Positions 22,050 to 32,115 of a DNA stretch of 64,000 nt are shown here, piece after piece (the stretch's first letter is position 1; each line of letters opens with the position of its first letter). Source of the DNA: Nothophaeocryptopus gaeumannii (lineage: Eukaryota > Ascomycota > Dothideomycetes > Mycosphaerellales > Mycosphaerellaceae); the NCBI GenBank assembly GCA_031771865.1, contig JASISA010000023.1, forward strand, positions 1,488,001 to 1,552,000. The letters are read 5' to 3'. Below the pieces are notes generated by a model. That model had not been told where the DNA came from. It ran no database searches and saw only the letters and a list, made by a program, of their open reading frames with translations. The position numbers were made by a program, and so were the translations under genes.

Positions 22050-23221
22050 ATGGCCATCCTCCCAGACCTACAAGGCATCGCCGTCACGATCCAAGTCGAC
22101 GAGCGGACTCTACACGAGCACATTGACCCAGACGATGAGAAAGAGCAACGTACCATCAGCCGCTACGTCGAAGCGGAGTCGGGCCTTGTCTTCGCCGTCA
22201 AGATCGCAGTCACCAATGCCGCGTCATTCAAAGGCGACTCCATCTCCTTCGCTGTCTCAGTCGACGGCAAACAAGTCGACAGGCCATTGATCTCGGAAGA
22301 CAAAGTGAAGGCTCTTGGTGGCGTCACGCGAGTTAGTGAGGGATGCGCGGTTGGTGAGAAGAGAGTGATGCTGTATCGTTTTGCGGATATCCAGACAGCT
22401 AAGTCCGGGCCATGAAAGAGTTCAAGGAGAACGCTGATCAAATACAATGCTGTAGTCGAAGGCAAGCCATCCGACGGAGACGCATCGAAGGTCAAGGAGC
22501 TTGGTACGATCAAAATCGAAGTCCATCACAAGCGGACCATCAGGCGTGGCAACGTTCCGAATCGGGAAGACGCGACCCAGGCGCTCGGCGCGATCTCTGA
22601 GAAGAGCCTGAAGGGACAGTCGATGTCTCACAGCGTCGGGTAGGTTCTACTTTACAAGGGTGAGGATCAAGTGGCACTGATGTTGCAAAGATTCACGCCT
22701 CCAGTCATCACCGGCTACAAGCAAAAGATGGACACACTGTTCATCGACCCTACCGAGACGCCTTCGGCGACCTTCGTTTTCCGGTATCGCTCGCGGGGTA
22801 TGTTTGGGTCTTGTTCATACTCGTGCCCACACGTGCTGACATCTTCGAGCTGCTCTTCAATCCATGGGCCTGATCCAACGCGCGCCATCGCCAGTGCCGC
22901 TCGAGGAGCGCGACATCGACACGCTCAGCCCGGAGGAGCTCCGGGAGCTTCTCAAGAGAGACAGAAACGCCAAGGTACGAGATTCCGGGAACTTCGATGA
23001 ACATTCCTAATCTATTTCAGAGCCAGGCACGCGGCACGGCCGGAATCAAGAGAGAATTTGAGCGAGAGCCCGGCGAAGCAGATCATGGGTCTCGTCGGCG
23101 CAAGGCTCCACGTGTCCGAAGCTCGAGAACTGTGATCGAGCTCGATGACGATGGCGAGGTAATCCGCGAGACGACACAAAGCTACGAGGCCACCCGCGAA
23201 GATTCTGTCGAAGTCGATTGA
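22050..23221 (+). pseudogene. DUF7918-type protein, second tandem copy, interrupted by a stop
   Basis: Exon 1 starts MAILPDLQGIAVTIQVDERT and follows the first copy through ISRYVEAESGLVFAVKI and KRVMLYRFADIQT. An in-frame TGA occurs at 22413-22415. The same frame then resumes the family pattern with ELGTIKIEVHHKR up to a GTAGGT donor at about 22641. The next exons read FIDPTETPSATFVFRYRS, LQSMGLIQRAPSPVPLEERD and, after a GTACGA...CAG intron, a basic, nuclear-signal-like tail (SRRRKAPRVRSSR) ending at 23221. Exon structure matches the first copy, so the pair arose by tandem duplication. The stop could be bypassed only by an unrecognised intron, since no GT-AG pair in phase was found. Confidence 0.6.
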
Positions 23222-23377
23222 GATTGTTCGAACAGACCGATGATCCTATGCTGGATGTGATGGACGAACGATGCAGGTTCAAGAGCCAGCTCGTTGCTGC
23301 GAAACCGGGGCGACGGGTCATGGCATTGCAAGGTTCCAGTGATTATCATTGAACCGGTCTTGTCTCTGTTGGTGGTG

Positions 23378-24483
23378 TTAAGGTAACGTCTCACCCAAGC
23401 CAAACATGTGAATCGAGTTGTTCCATGCACTACATATAGATTAGCATCACCATCAAGACCATATCAAAGAGAGCACTCACGCTTCGACAACTTCTTCAAC
23501 AGGTATTTCCTTGATTCCTGCAACAGCCCACGCAACCTGCGTGATAGCACAAGGCTCATTCCTTCCCTTCACCATAGCCTTCGCACTCCACTTCTCCTTC
23601 TTGACAGCCTTTGGCAAGGACGGTGCATCCTTCAAATACTTCGAGCTAGCATGGCTCGGCCGCATCTCGCACCAAGGCCCATCAGTGTCGATCTGTATTC
23701 TTTCCAGCGGCACTTCTTTCACCACAACCAAGTTCTCCTCCGTCTTCATACTGCATCCGTTGATGCCAACATCAAACCCAAGTGCCACGATATGCTGCAT
23801 CTCCTCCAGTGTACCCGTGAAAGAGTGTATGACTCCTCTCTTCGGCAGCTTATCCAGCCTTTCTTTCAGCAGCGCATCAAAGTCCTCCGCAGCAGCTCTC
23901 ATATGCAAGAAAAGCGGCATCTGCAACTCTACAGCCATATCTAACTGCTTCGCGAAGTATTTCAACTGCGTCTCTTTATCCGCATAATGTAATCGATCAT
24001 AATCCAGTCCAATCTCTCCAAAAGCTGTCGCTGTCCCTGCATCTCTACTCTCTTGCGCCAATGTCCTCAACTCCTCTAGCAACTTCTCGGCTCCTCCTGG
24101 ATGCTCTTCAAACTGTTTCGCGGAACACGGATGGACGCCCACAGTCGCGTAGCACAGGCCTGGGTATCCTTCCGCTAGTTTGATTGCGTTTTGGGATTCG
24201 AGAAGGTCGGATCCGGTCACCATCATTTTGCGTACGCCGGCGTCTCGAGCGCGTTGGATGACATGTTGGAGGTCGTCCTCATGGGCTTTTTTGCCGTGGT
24301 GGATGCCGCGGAAGATTTGGTCGGAGAGGTTGATGCCGATCTATGGCTGGAGATATTGGTTAGCTAGAGACTCGGAATATGCTGCGGAGGACTGACATCT
24401 GCGTATCGATGAGCTGGGGAGACTGCTTGAGTTGTTGGCTGGGTGTCTCCGTTCGGGACGGCTGGTGGTGCGGATGAGGCCAT
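23378..24483 (-). CDS. TatD-family metal-dependent DNase
   Basis: TatD-type nucleases are TIM-barrel metal-dependent hydrolases with 3'-5' exonuclease activity, linked to DNA quality control and apoptosis-like DNA breakdown. Exons on the minus strand are 24483-24397, 24340-23481 and 23429-23378, all junctions in phase (donors GTCAGT and GTGAGT), giving about 332 residues. Motifs: YADIGINLSDQIFRG at the N-terminus, VGVHPCSAKQFEE, the metal-site signatures GEIGLDYDR and PLFLHMR, VIHSFTGT, GINGCSMK, and IQIDTDGPWCEMRP. The last exon encodes only AWNNSIHMFGLGETLP, the conserved end of the family, so a model stopping at 23477 would be truncated. Intact and confidently assigned. Confidence 0.92.
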
Positions 24484-24769
24484 TCTGCTACACCTGTGCG
24501 AGAGAGAGAGGCGTATTGGGCGCAGGGATGGGCTTATTGGCAAAGCCCTCAGTCTACATGCGATATGATGGTGCATATGCAGCTACATGTGCCTTGCGTT
24601 TGGTAAAGTGAGGTCGGAAAGGACTTCGGTACGGCTAGTTCTAGACGAGAGACGTCACTGCCATCGGCCAGCTTCAACAAGTCTTGCCGACTTCATGAAT
24701 TCTTCTCTTACTCCAGTCTCCTCCCTCGTCGAAACATATTCCTTCCATCTCACAGGATGACTGATCGTC

Positions 24770-26534
24770 GTGTCTTTGAGTGCGTCTCGCTCTCTGGATC
24801 GGCATCTTCCATCTGTTTTGCACCACGTGACTGTTCACAGCAGCCGTGACGGCGGGAATGAGCATCCGAAGCACCCTCGTCCATCACACGCGCATCTAGA
24901 GGAGCATCAGATATATCCGCTATCGGATGAGAAGAATTCTGGAATATTCACGATAATCCGCAATCTTTTCATTCCGTCCTCACTTGCGGGAGAACTCAGC
25001 AACACGTTTGGCTCGGACCGCAAGCCCGTCTGGTATCCAATCTTCCTGCAACCGCTGCCATTAGCTGGAGTCGCTGCCTTGCTTGGCTGTTTATGCGGTC
25101 TACTAGCCTCGCTGGGTATTCTGATAGGATCTCGTGGTCAGTCCGCCGCAGACTGGCCATGGCCACCAAGCGTTTCCTTCGCCATCTTCTCCGCGATTAT
25201 CAACAGGGTTACACAGTTTCCACTCTTCCAAGCCATACCAATCGCACGGTGGTACTCGGCTTACCGTGGTGCAACGATCGCCAGACTTCAAGGTAGCTGG
25301 AAAACCTGCCGTGGCCTCTTTCGTGCGGTCTTGAACGCTAGACACGACAAAGTCCTCGCAATAGCGATGATAGCCACCACTCTAGTAGCCATCGACGGGC
25401 CGTTCCTGCAGAAAGCGTCCCCAACAGGCTCAGAGACCCAGACGAAGCCAACGAAGCTGCTGTTTCCAGTGGCGGAACAGCGACCGCGAGGTTCTCTGGC
25501 ACGTATAGTCAATACAGAGAATCGGGCAGCGACGAGATGACTCCGTTTCTCGATGGGTATACAGTCAACAGCACGATCACAGCAAACGTCATCGGATGCC
25601 AAGGCAGATGCGAGACGAAAGTGCGAGGACCAGGTGCAGTGATCACAAAGTGTTCATCATAAACTTGGCCACTGGATAAGGAAACACTCAAGCGCAACAG
25701 GAGTGCCACTTGGGGCCCTGCTGTGGCCAGCGCACATCACACTGCGCAGATGCCTCTGTTCAACACCCACATCCGCCCTTCTGTCCTCCGCCCTCCCTTT
25801 GAATCGGCGCCCGAGGAAGTGGAGCTGATCGTCGGCATGGCAAAATTCACCAAATGCGTTGGTCAATACGTCGAGATCACTTGCACACTGGTTGCGGCAA
25901 CGCTGGAGCTTGATATTGTGGTACTCGGAGTACATCAGAACAATGTTTCGACTTTTGCTCAGCCGCCAGTCCAGGCGAGGGTTATTGCTCTCGCGAATAA
26001 CACTTTTCTGTATCATCTCGTGGAGACCATGAACGGCGATGATGATGCTAAGGTGGCTCTCACCATTGCTTCGCTTGCCATGTTGCTCGACGGGCAGATA
26101 GGAACACGACCCAAACAGTGAACGCCACGCAGATTCAAGTCGGATCTGGAGTAAGTATCCATAATCCCCTTGTTCACCCTTTGTGCTGAGGGCATTCCGT
26201 AGTTGGTCCGCAGGCGCCGTCCTCTTTGAACTGCTCGCCATCCTAGCCATTGCTCCTGTCCTCTGGGGCTGGTGGAAACTTGGCGTGCGTGTATCAATGA
26301 TACCCTTTGAGATCGCGAATGTCTTTGGATCTCCGCTGCTCAGAGACGTCAATTCTGCAGCTGGCAGTCGTGCGTGGTGTGGTTGGTAGGATGGGTGATG
26401 TCAAGGTGCAATATGGAGCGGAGACTGAGAATATGGGTCGCGACAGCCAGGGGAATCCTGTTACGATTGCGCGACTTGTGATGAATGAGGAGGGACATGT
26501 TGTGAAGCCGAGGAAGGGGACGAAGTTTGAGTAG
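24770..26534 (+). pseudogene. Fungal multi-pass membrane protein of unknown function, decayed
   Basis: Order of homologous-looking blocks: a hydrophilic N-terminus; membrane segments LAGVAALLGCLCGLLASLG and, later, IATTLVAIDGPFLQK; an extracellular domain with NVIGCQGRCETKVRGPGA; YVEITCTLVAATLEL; a last membrane helix (LLAILAIAPVLWGWWKLG); and a cytosolic tail with VGRMGDVKVQYG. This is the layout of a common ascomycete membrane-protein family whose function I do not know. The blocks lie in different frames, with a shift near 25435 and another near 26350. There is also a stop TAA at 25660-25662 inside a conserved stretch, and no in-frame ATG at the 5' end. An intron with GTAAGT lies near 26152. 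At least three lesions make it a pseudogene. Confidence 0.6.
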
Positions 26535-26644
26535 GGAGTGTAGCATACGCGCGCTTACCGTGATGTGGTGATCGCGCCTTCCTGAGTTGGTAGACGTCTG
26601 CCTGAAGCACGACTTTTAGATCAGGTGCAAAACTCACCTTCAAC

Positions 26645-27295
26645 ATGCACCCATCAAGCCATCAAGTTCGTGAACACTTACACGCGTGCCGCGCCATGGT
26701 TGAAACACAAGATGAGCCTACCTCCAGCCCCTTGTTAGAGCTACCCGCCGAGCTGAGGAACCGCATCTACCGCCTCGCCGTCGTCGAGGAAGAGCCAATC
26801 CGCATCGCCTCGGCTGAAGGCTTTGCGCGCGGTGCCCTGTTGTCGACAAGCAAGCAAAACAGAAGCGAATGCCTCAAAATCTACTACTACGAGAACACGT
26901 TCCGCCTATACGCACCGGCCTTCGACAGCACCATCCTCGAGAAATGGTTCGCGCAGATCTTTAAGCTCGAGCTCGAGTATGCGGATATGAAGATGCAGAT
27001 CAGTGACCGAGACGTGTACACGAAGCCCAACTGGCAGAATCTGCTGGAATGGTGTCGCAAGTTCCATGGAAATGCCATACCGGCAGCGCCTTCGTCGCCG
27101 GCGAGGTGCGAGGAGACTGGCCAGTGGGAGGTCGCACGCTATGTGGTGGGCGGTATGTTTCAGGTGGTGGAGGCTATGAAGGACGCGCCTTGGGAGCAGG
27201 TGGAGGATCTACTCGTCAAGCAGAGGCCGACGTTGGGGGCCATCGACCGGCGCTGGAAGTCGGACAGACTGCGTCGCGGCATGACCGACTTGTGA
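26645..27295 (+). CDS. F-box-like protein (fungal LPAELRNRIY family)
   Basis: One uninterrupted frame of up to 216 residues. The N-terminal motif LLELPAELRNRIYRLAV is the first helix pair of an F-box-like module found in very large families in Dothideomycetes, presumed substrate adaptors of SCF ubiquitin ligases. It is followed by RGALLSTSKQNRSECLKIYYYENTFRLYA, the usual continuation in which a conserved Arg/Glu-rich helix precedes an aromatic stretch. The C-terminal half is variable and helical. Start choice: ATG at 26645 or the in-frame ATG at 26698 (MVETQDEPTSS), the latter more like family members. Unlike the F-box genes at 12287 and 40823 it has no lesion. Confidence 0.75.
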   Translation: MHPSSHQVREHLHACRAMVETQDEPTSSPLLELPAELRNRIYRLAVVEEEPIRIASAEGFARGALLSTSKQNRSECLKIYYYENTFRLYAPAFDSTILEKWFAQIFKLELEYADMKMQISDRDVYTKPNWQNLLEWCRKFHGNAIPAAPSSPARCEETGQWEVARYVVGGMFQVVEAMKDAPWEQVEDLLVKQRPTLGAIDRRWKSDRLRRGMTDL

Positions 27296-27967
27296 ACGGC
27301 GAGCACTGGTAGGCCAGCACTCAGCGCTTGCCTATCATGGTCGCTCGCTGATTGACACAGCTTGCTATCGAGTGGGAGACGCTCGTGCCTGCGCACATCG
27401 CACGTGCTCATCACATTGAGGCCAGAGGTGGCAGCGCAAAGAGGCAGCAGCAGGTAGAACGGAACGTTCACCACGAGGTATCCATATCACAGGCCGTGAT
27501 GAAGTTGCACCTCTTCATCTACCTTTCATCCACGCTTTTCACAGCTCTTCGCCCATCTCCTTCATCGTCGAAGGTAATGTATGCACATAAGCGAACCTAA
27601 CGCGACACCCATCAATCGCGCCAGGATTATGAAAGGCAAAGAATATCATCCTTCTGAGTCCTCTGGGAAATTGATACGCTCAACTGAAAGAATGATCGTA
27701 ACAGGGTATTGGGACTGTATCAACTTTGAAGAAAGAAAGGAAGAGAGGAGGAGGCGCGGACGGAATTTCAGATTTGAGGTTGGAAGGATGGGGACCGTGC
27801 ACGCCAAGAGTTTTGACATTGCTCTTGCTTGAGCTCGCGACTTCGTCGTTAACCACCCTTTTCATCCACTCCCAACATATTCATAATGTTCTTTTAGTGA
27901 TATCTGCACCATTATTACCATCGTAGCGACACTCAATCATTGAAAATGCCTGAATTTCCCAGCATGG
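27296..27967. other. Intergenic between convergent genes
   Basis: The F-box-like gene (+) and the DUF7587-like gene (-) converge here. No gene, repeat or structured RNA was seen. Confidence 0.5.
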
Positions 27968-28960
27968 TCATCCATTGTAGCTTTCCACACTAGAGCCTTC
28001 CGCAACCGCACTTGTACCTCGATCATTTGAGCCACAGGACAGTAAGACGCGAAGATTATTCTCCTCAGTGATGCAGGACGTGCCGTGCAATACGCGTAGC
28101 ATCTGATACATGTGCTGAACTTCCGGCATACGCTGCACAACCATGTGAAAGCCTCGCAAGTCGTCATCTTCGTCCCATGGAAGGGGCGGCATTCCCATAT
28201 TCCCAAGCTTTTGCACGAGTGTATCAATACTTTCCGAACTCACGTCTCGCCGACGAGTACAGAGCAAAGCCACGAACGCGATACCTTCCCATCGAGCGCC
28301 GAAGCAAGCGGCGATCCTTCTGAGGCCGAGCACAATCGACCCTTCGATTCCCCATGTCTCGCTGAACCACTTCCGACGGAACTTGAATAAAAGTTGATAC
28401 AGCCTGTCAGAATGATGTTGAAGAGATGGGAACCAGACGTTTAGCCCCGCTTCAATCAGATGGTGCAGCGGAACCGCCTTCCAGAGGCCGCCGGTGTTCT
28501 CCAGCTTGCCGTGGACAAGATATTCGCCTTCCGAATACTGGTACAAGAGATGGTGACATTTTAGGTTGTGGTCCTTCACTTGCTGTCTGGCTTTGTGGAT
28601 CCTCGATGCTGGGAGACTGCGCGTCTCCATGATGTAGACGAGGAGATCTGCTTCTCGGAAGGTGCTGTATGCTCTTCGGTAGAGTTGGACGAGGACGTAT
28701 AAGACTGACACGGACCACGAGCTAAATTCGGAGGGGATCTTGTAATCCCACCTGAGGTGTGAGTAGATCATTTGCTGTCGCTCCAGCTCTGGAATATTTG
28801 CGAAGTCCTTGCGGTACTCGGCCTCCTCGCCATTGACCAGGTAGCCATACAATGGGTCCATCAGGTCTGGACTGTTGATTCCTCGCGACTTGTTGGAAGC
28901 TGCGCGGAAGAGGAAGGGAGGCTTGGCCAAAGTGTTGACCTGCTTCTCGAAGTGCTTCAT
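27968..28960 (-). CDS. DUF7587-like protein, 330 aa
   Basis: Uninterrupted minus-strand frame starting MKHFEKQVNTLAKPP. The N-terminal block PFLFRAASNKSRGINSPD, followed by an HLRWDYKIPSEFSSWSVS segment and VYIMETRSLPASRI with a later GEYLVHGKLENT, matches the pattern I associate with fungal DUF7587 proteins. In that family a short N-terminal domain with FRxxSxxSxG precedes a helical region in which a WSxS motif is conserved. The fold has been likened to mono-ADP-ribosyltransferases in my recollection, but no catalytic triad is shown here. The C-terminal part is helical and variable. No signal peptide. The gene borders the RIP-affected repeat block yet has no visible lesion. Confidence 0.6.
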   Translation of the reverse strand: MKHFEKQVNTLAKPPFLFRAASNKSRGINSPDLMDPLYGYLVNGEEAEYRKDFANIPELERQQMIYSHLRWDYKIPSEFSSWSVSVLYVLVQLYRRAYSTFREADLLVYIMETRSLPASRIHKARQQVKDHNLKCHHLLYQYSEGEYLVHGKLENTGGLWKAVPLHHLIEAGLNVWFPSLQHHSDRLYQLLFKFRRKWFSETWGIEGSIVLGLRRIAACFGARWEGIAFVALLCTRRRDVSSESIDTLVQKLGNMGMPPLPWDEDDDLRGFHMVVQRMPEVQHMYQMLRVLHGTSCITEENNLRVLLSCGSNDRGTSAVAEGSSVESYNG

Positions 28961-29699
28961 CTCCTCCTATTGCCGGCCAGCACGAGCATGTGCCGAGGGT
29001 GTGCTAAGGAGGATATTAGGAGGGAGCGAGAAGGGTAGAGAAGCAGAATAGCATTCACTTACCGACAGTGAACAGGATCACACGTGTCTCACGTGTCTCT
29101 GGTCCACCTTCACTCTGGACGAAACATGTTTCGATTTTCGAGATCAAAGTGAGGGCGATGGAGGCTGGCAGTGGTATGGGGATGTGCTGAGGTGCCATGT
29201 GTGTTGCGAAACATGGTGGAAAACATGAGACGTGCTGGGTGGGTGGATGGATGAGTCAGCACGCGAGCGCGTGCCTGCCTGGTTCACTGTTGAAGCAGCG
29301 ACTGAGCTGAACAATGACTTGCAATTGCATTTGGTGAGTCAAGAGGCAGCGGCAGGTGCGATGAGAACCACGTTGATCTGTCGAGCGCTGCCTGGAGAGC
29401 ATTGACTGATGGCCACGCTGGTAGCGTTGTCAGTGTGAGGTGGTATGGTACTGCTTCGAGGATGGAAGTGCAAAGCACTGACCGGGCTCTAGGTGCGTGG
29501 TGTGTGGTGTAGGTATACTTCGATTCGCTTGCCTCACATGTTGAAAGCCCTCAAACAGCTCTTGAGAAATCACCCGCGCCGAACTACTCGGTCCTCCCGT
29601 ACAAGCCAGTCCAGACGTGTCCAAAGCGTTCACACATACAGTACTAAGTTACCGCAAAAGTCTGTCTAGCGGCTCTTGGCAGCCCCAACTCAGCTTCTT
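28961..29699. other. Intergenic, left flank of the repeat block
   Basis: Normal base composition up to about 29690, then an abrupt change to TpA-rich sequence. Contains the promoter side of the minus-strand DUF7587-like gene. No gene recognised. Confidence 0.5.
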
Positions 29700-29749
29700 G
29701 TACATGTAAGTGAATAACTCTATACTACGTTAGCCGTTTGTCCTGTAAC

Positions 29750-31100
29750 TTTCTTAGTAATTAGTTAACTACCTTGTCTCTTTGCCCTATAATTTTAAAG
29801 TAGTATTATTACTTAATATTTAGTATACTAACCCTCGGCTTCGATTATAGCCTTAATTCGCCTAGGTATTAACTCTAATACTGCTCGTACTCGTACTAAA
29901 TGGACTAATTGCTAGGTAAGCGGTAAAATACGTTCTAGCTTAGCCCTTTAGTTATCGTTTCCTTTAATAGAGTCGAAGTCTAGGTTAACCTCGTATATAA
30001 ACTATTTTAGGAGGTACTAAAGGTACTTAATTAGGTTAAGATCCGGGATATACGGAGGCTAATCTTTAAGTAGTCGTATGCCCTTAGTACGTAGCTAATT
30101 CTTTATCCTATACGAGGTATAGATAGAGGCGTTATTCTATATAAAAACGCTATCTTCTTTAAGGAAAGGAAGTAGTCCTTCCTCGAGAGTTTATAGGTAG
30201 GAGGTAGTTAAGTAGCTATTCTTTAGGCTTATTGGATTACGCCTTATTATTACTAGATCTATCTTATTACTATCTCCTATAATATCTACCTAGACTATTA
30301 TAGATACGCTCTTCCCTTTAGTATATATTTTAACTATCTCTTTATCCTATTTTTAGTAGGGTATATAGAAGTACTACTCCCTCTTCTTACCCTTTCCTTA
30401 CTCTATAGAATACTCGTTACTCTATATAATTTCAAGCTACTCTTAGATAGTAAGATAGTAGTATTTAAGAGCCTATTATAGGTAGAGGGTAACGTAATCG
30501 TCTAAGAGCTTAGGGTAACGGGCGTAGCGCTATTTAGTAATATTAAAGACGCTAAGTTCGTAGGTAATTGTATTAGTACTATAGGTTAACCTAAGATCGC
30601 GTTTAAGCTTCTTATATATAAGCTTTAGGTTCTTCCTTACGTACTATACTAGCCTTCGAATCGTACGACGCGATAGTACCTTTAGACGGCTACTATAGTA
30701 CGTAGAGATAGTTATACCTACTATAGAGGTACGTAAAATCGACTTCCTTATAGAGTTAGATAGGAGGTTTTCTTTAGCTACGATTTTAGTTAGTATCTAG
30801 CCTATACGCGCTATTGTATAGATCTACGCTCTTCGCTATAGTAAGTATTCGTAATTCTTAATATAATTCCCTAAGATAGGCTATAGAGGAGTATATAGTT
30901 AATCTATAATAAAATAATAAAGAAAATAGGTATATAAACGTAACGCGTTAAAGCGCGATTTTATAATATAACTAGATAGACTTTTATAGTAGAACTATAG
31001 AGGTTAGTTACGACTATACTCGAGCGCTATACTAGAAGATTAGCGCCTATAAATAGACAACGCTTAAGCTAATCTATATATTAGTCTAAGCTCTACTAGC
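29750..31100 (-). mobile_element. Tc1/mariner transposon fossil, RIP-mutated
   Basis: Translation of the minus strand around 30050-30020 gives PPYIPDLNLIKYL, a degenerate form of the DDE-transposase motif PPYSPDLNPIE(x)LW typical of Tc1/mariner elements. Upstream on the same strand near 30660-30600 it gives RRTIRRLV, a stop, then YVRKNLKLIYKKLKRD, resembling the second helix-turn-helix and linker of these transposases. Many stop codons interrupt both, consistent with C-to-T mutation. Terminal inverted repeats were not located, so the ends are approximate. The element cannot encode a functional transposase. Confidence 0.65.
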
Positions 31101-31743
31101 CTAGATCTTAGGATCTCGGGTTTCGTATAAAGGACATCTTAGTATATATATATATAATAATAATATTCTTGTATTACTATACTATTCTATCTATAGATAA
31201 GTAGCTATCTCTAACTCGTTCTTTAAAGGTAAAAGCCGTTAGTATAAAACCCTTCTACTCCTTCCTATCTTATAGGATTCAACCCCTACCACTATCTTCT
31301 ATTTATCCTTTGAATATAGAGAGGATCTCTATAGCTCCTTCCTCTTACTAGGTCCTTTTACTCCTATCCTTCCTCCTCCCTTGCAAGCGAGAACTATTCT
31401 AGTATCCCCTCCCTAATTATCTACCTCGTAGCTATATTAAGGCCTCTCCTTATTTATATAATCTCTTGCTATAAGGATCTAGCGTCTTAAAATAGTCTCT
31501 CCCTTACTTCTTGTTTTTCTAGGTAGAATATTATAATATGTTTAAGTATCTAGGCCCTATATCTATATATGTATTTAGGTATTTTACCTAGGACTCTTCT
31601 CCTTATAAGGTATATATTTAATCTAATATACTCGGTCCTAATAAGTATTGCTATTATACTCTATAGCCTAGACTATCCCTTATAGAGTTTTCTACCCCTC
31701 TCTCTATCTTACTAGACTACTAGGAGTTCTTAGCCTTATTAGG

Positions 31744-32110
31744 TGTTACGGACTGAATCTGCAGGACGCAGAATCAAGGACATGGAACCATGCAAGAATG
31801 ACGCCAGAAGTCACGTGTCTGACCACAGTCTGGGACCTCTGGTCGAACACGTGAGGTTTGGCGACCGACAGACCGCCCGACCGGTCAGTTGGTCGAACGG
31901 TCAAACTCGCTGCCAAGAGCAAGCGAGACCACCAAGTATATAGCAACGATGGTTGACTAGCAATCATCGTGTTCAACTCATGTTACAATCTCACTGATTG
32001 GAATAAGCCAAGACTTCCTTCACTTCGTTCCACTTGCCGACGCATTCTCCAAAGAAGCCATTCCACGTGATTAAGCGAGTCACCTGACAAGCGAGATACC
32101 GTGCGTAACA
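31744..32110 (+). mobile_element. Solo LTR with intact target-site duplication
   Basis: A 367 bp segment of normal composition begins TGTTACGGAC and ends GTGCGTAACA, the TG...CA ends with short inverted repeats of a long terminal repeat. It is flanked on both sides by the 5 bp direct repeat TTAGG (31739-31743 and 32111-32115), a clean target-site duplication. A TATA-box-like AAGTATATAGC lies near 31936, as expected for an LTR promoter. No internal retroelement sequence or second LTR adjoins, so the element has recombined down to one LTR. It lies inside RIP-mutated DNA but is not itself mutated, so it inserted later. Confidence 0.85.
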
Positions 32111-32115
32111 TTAGG

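Noticed and set aside
25657..26352. 231-codon minus-strand open frame
   Set aside because: Antisense to the decayed membrane-protein gene, whose conserved blocks lie on the + strand; no coding signals of its own.
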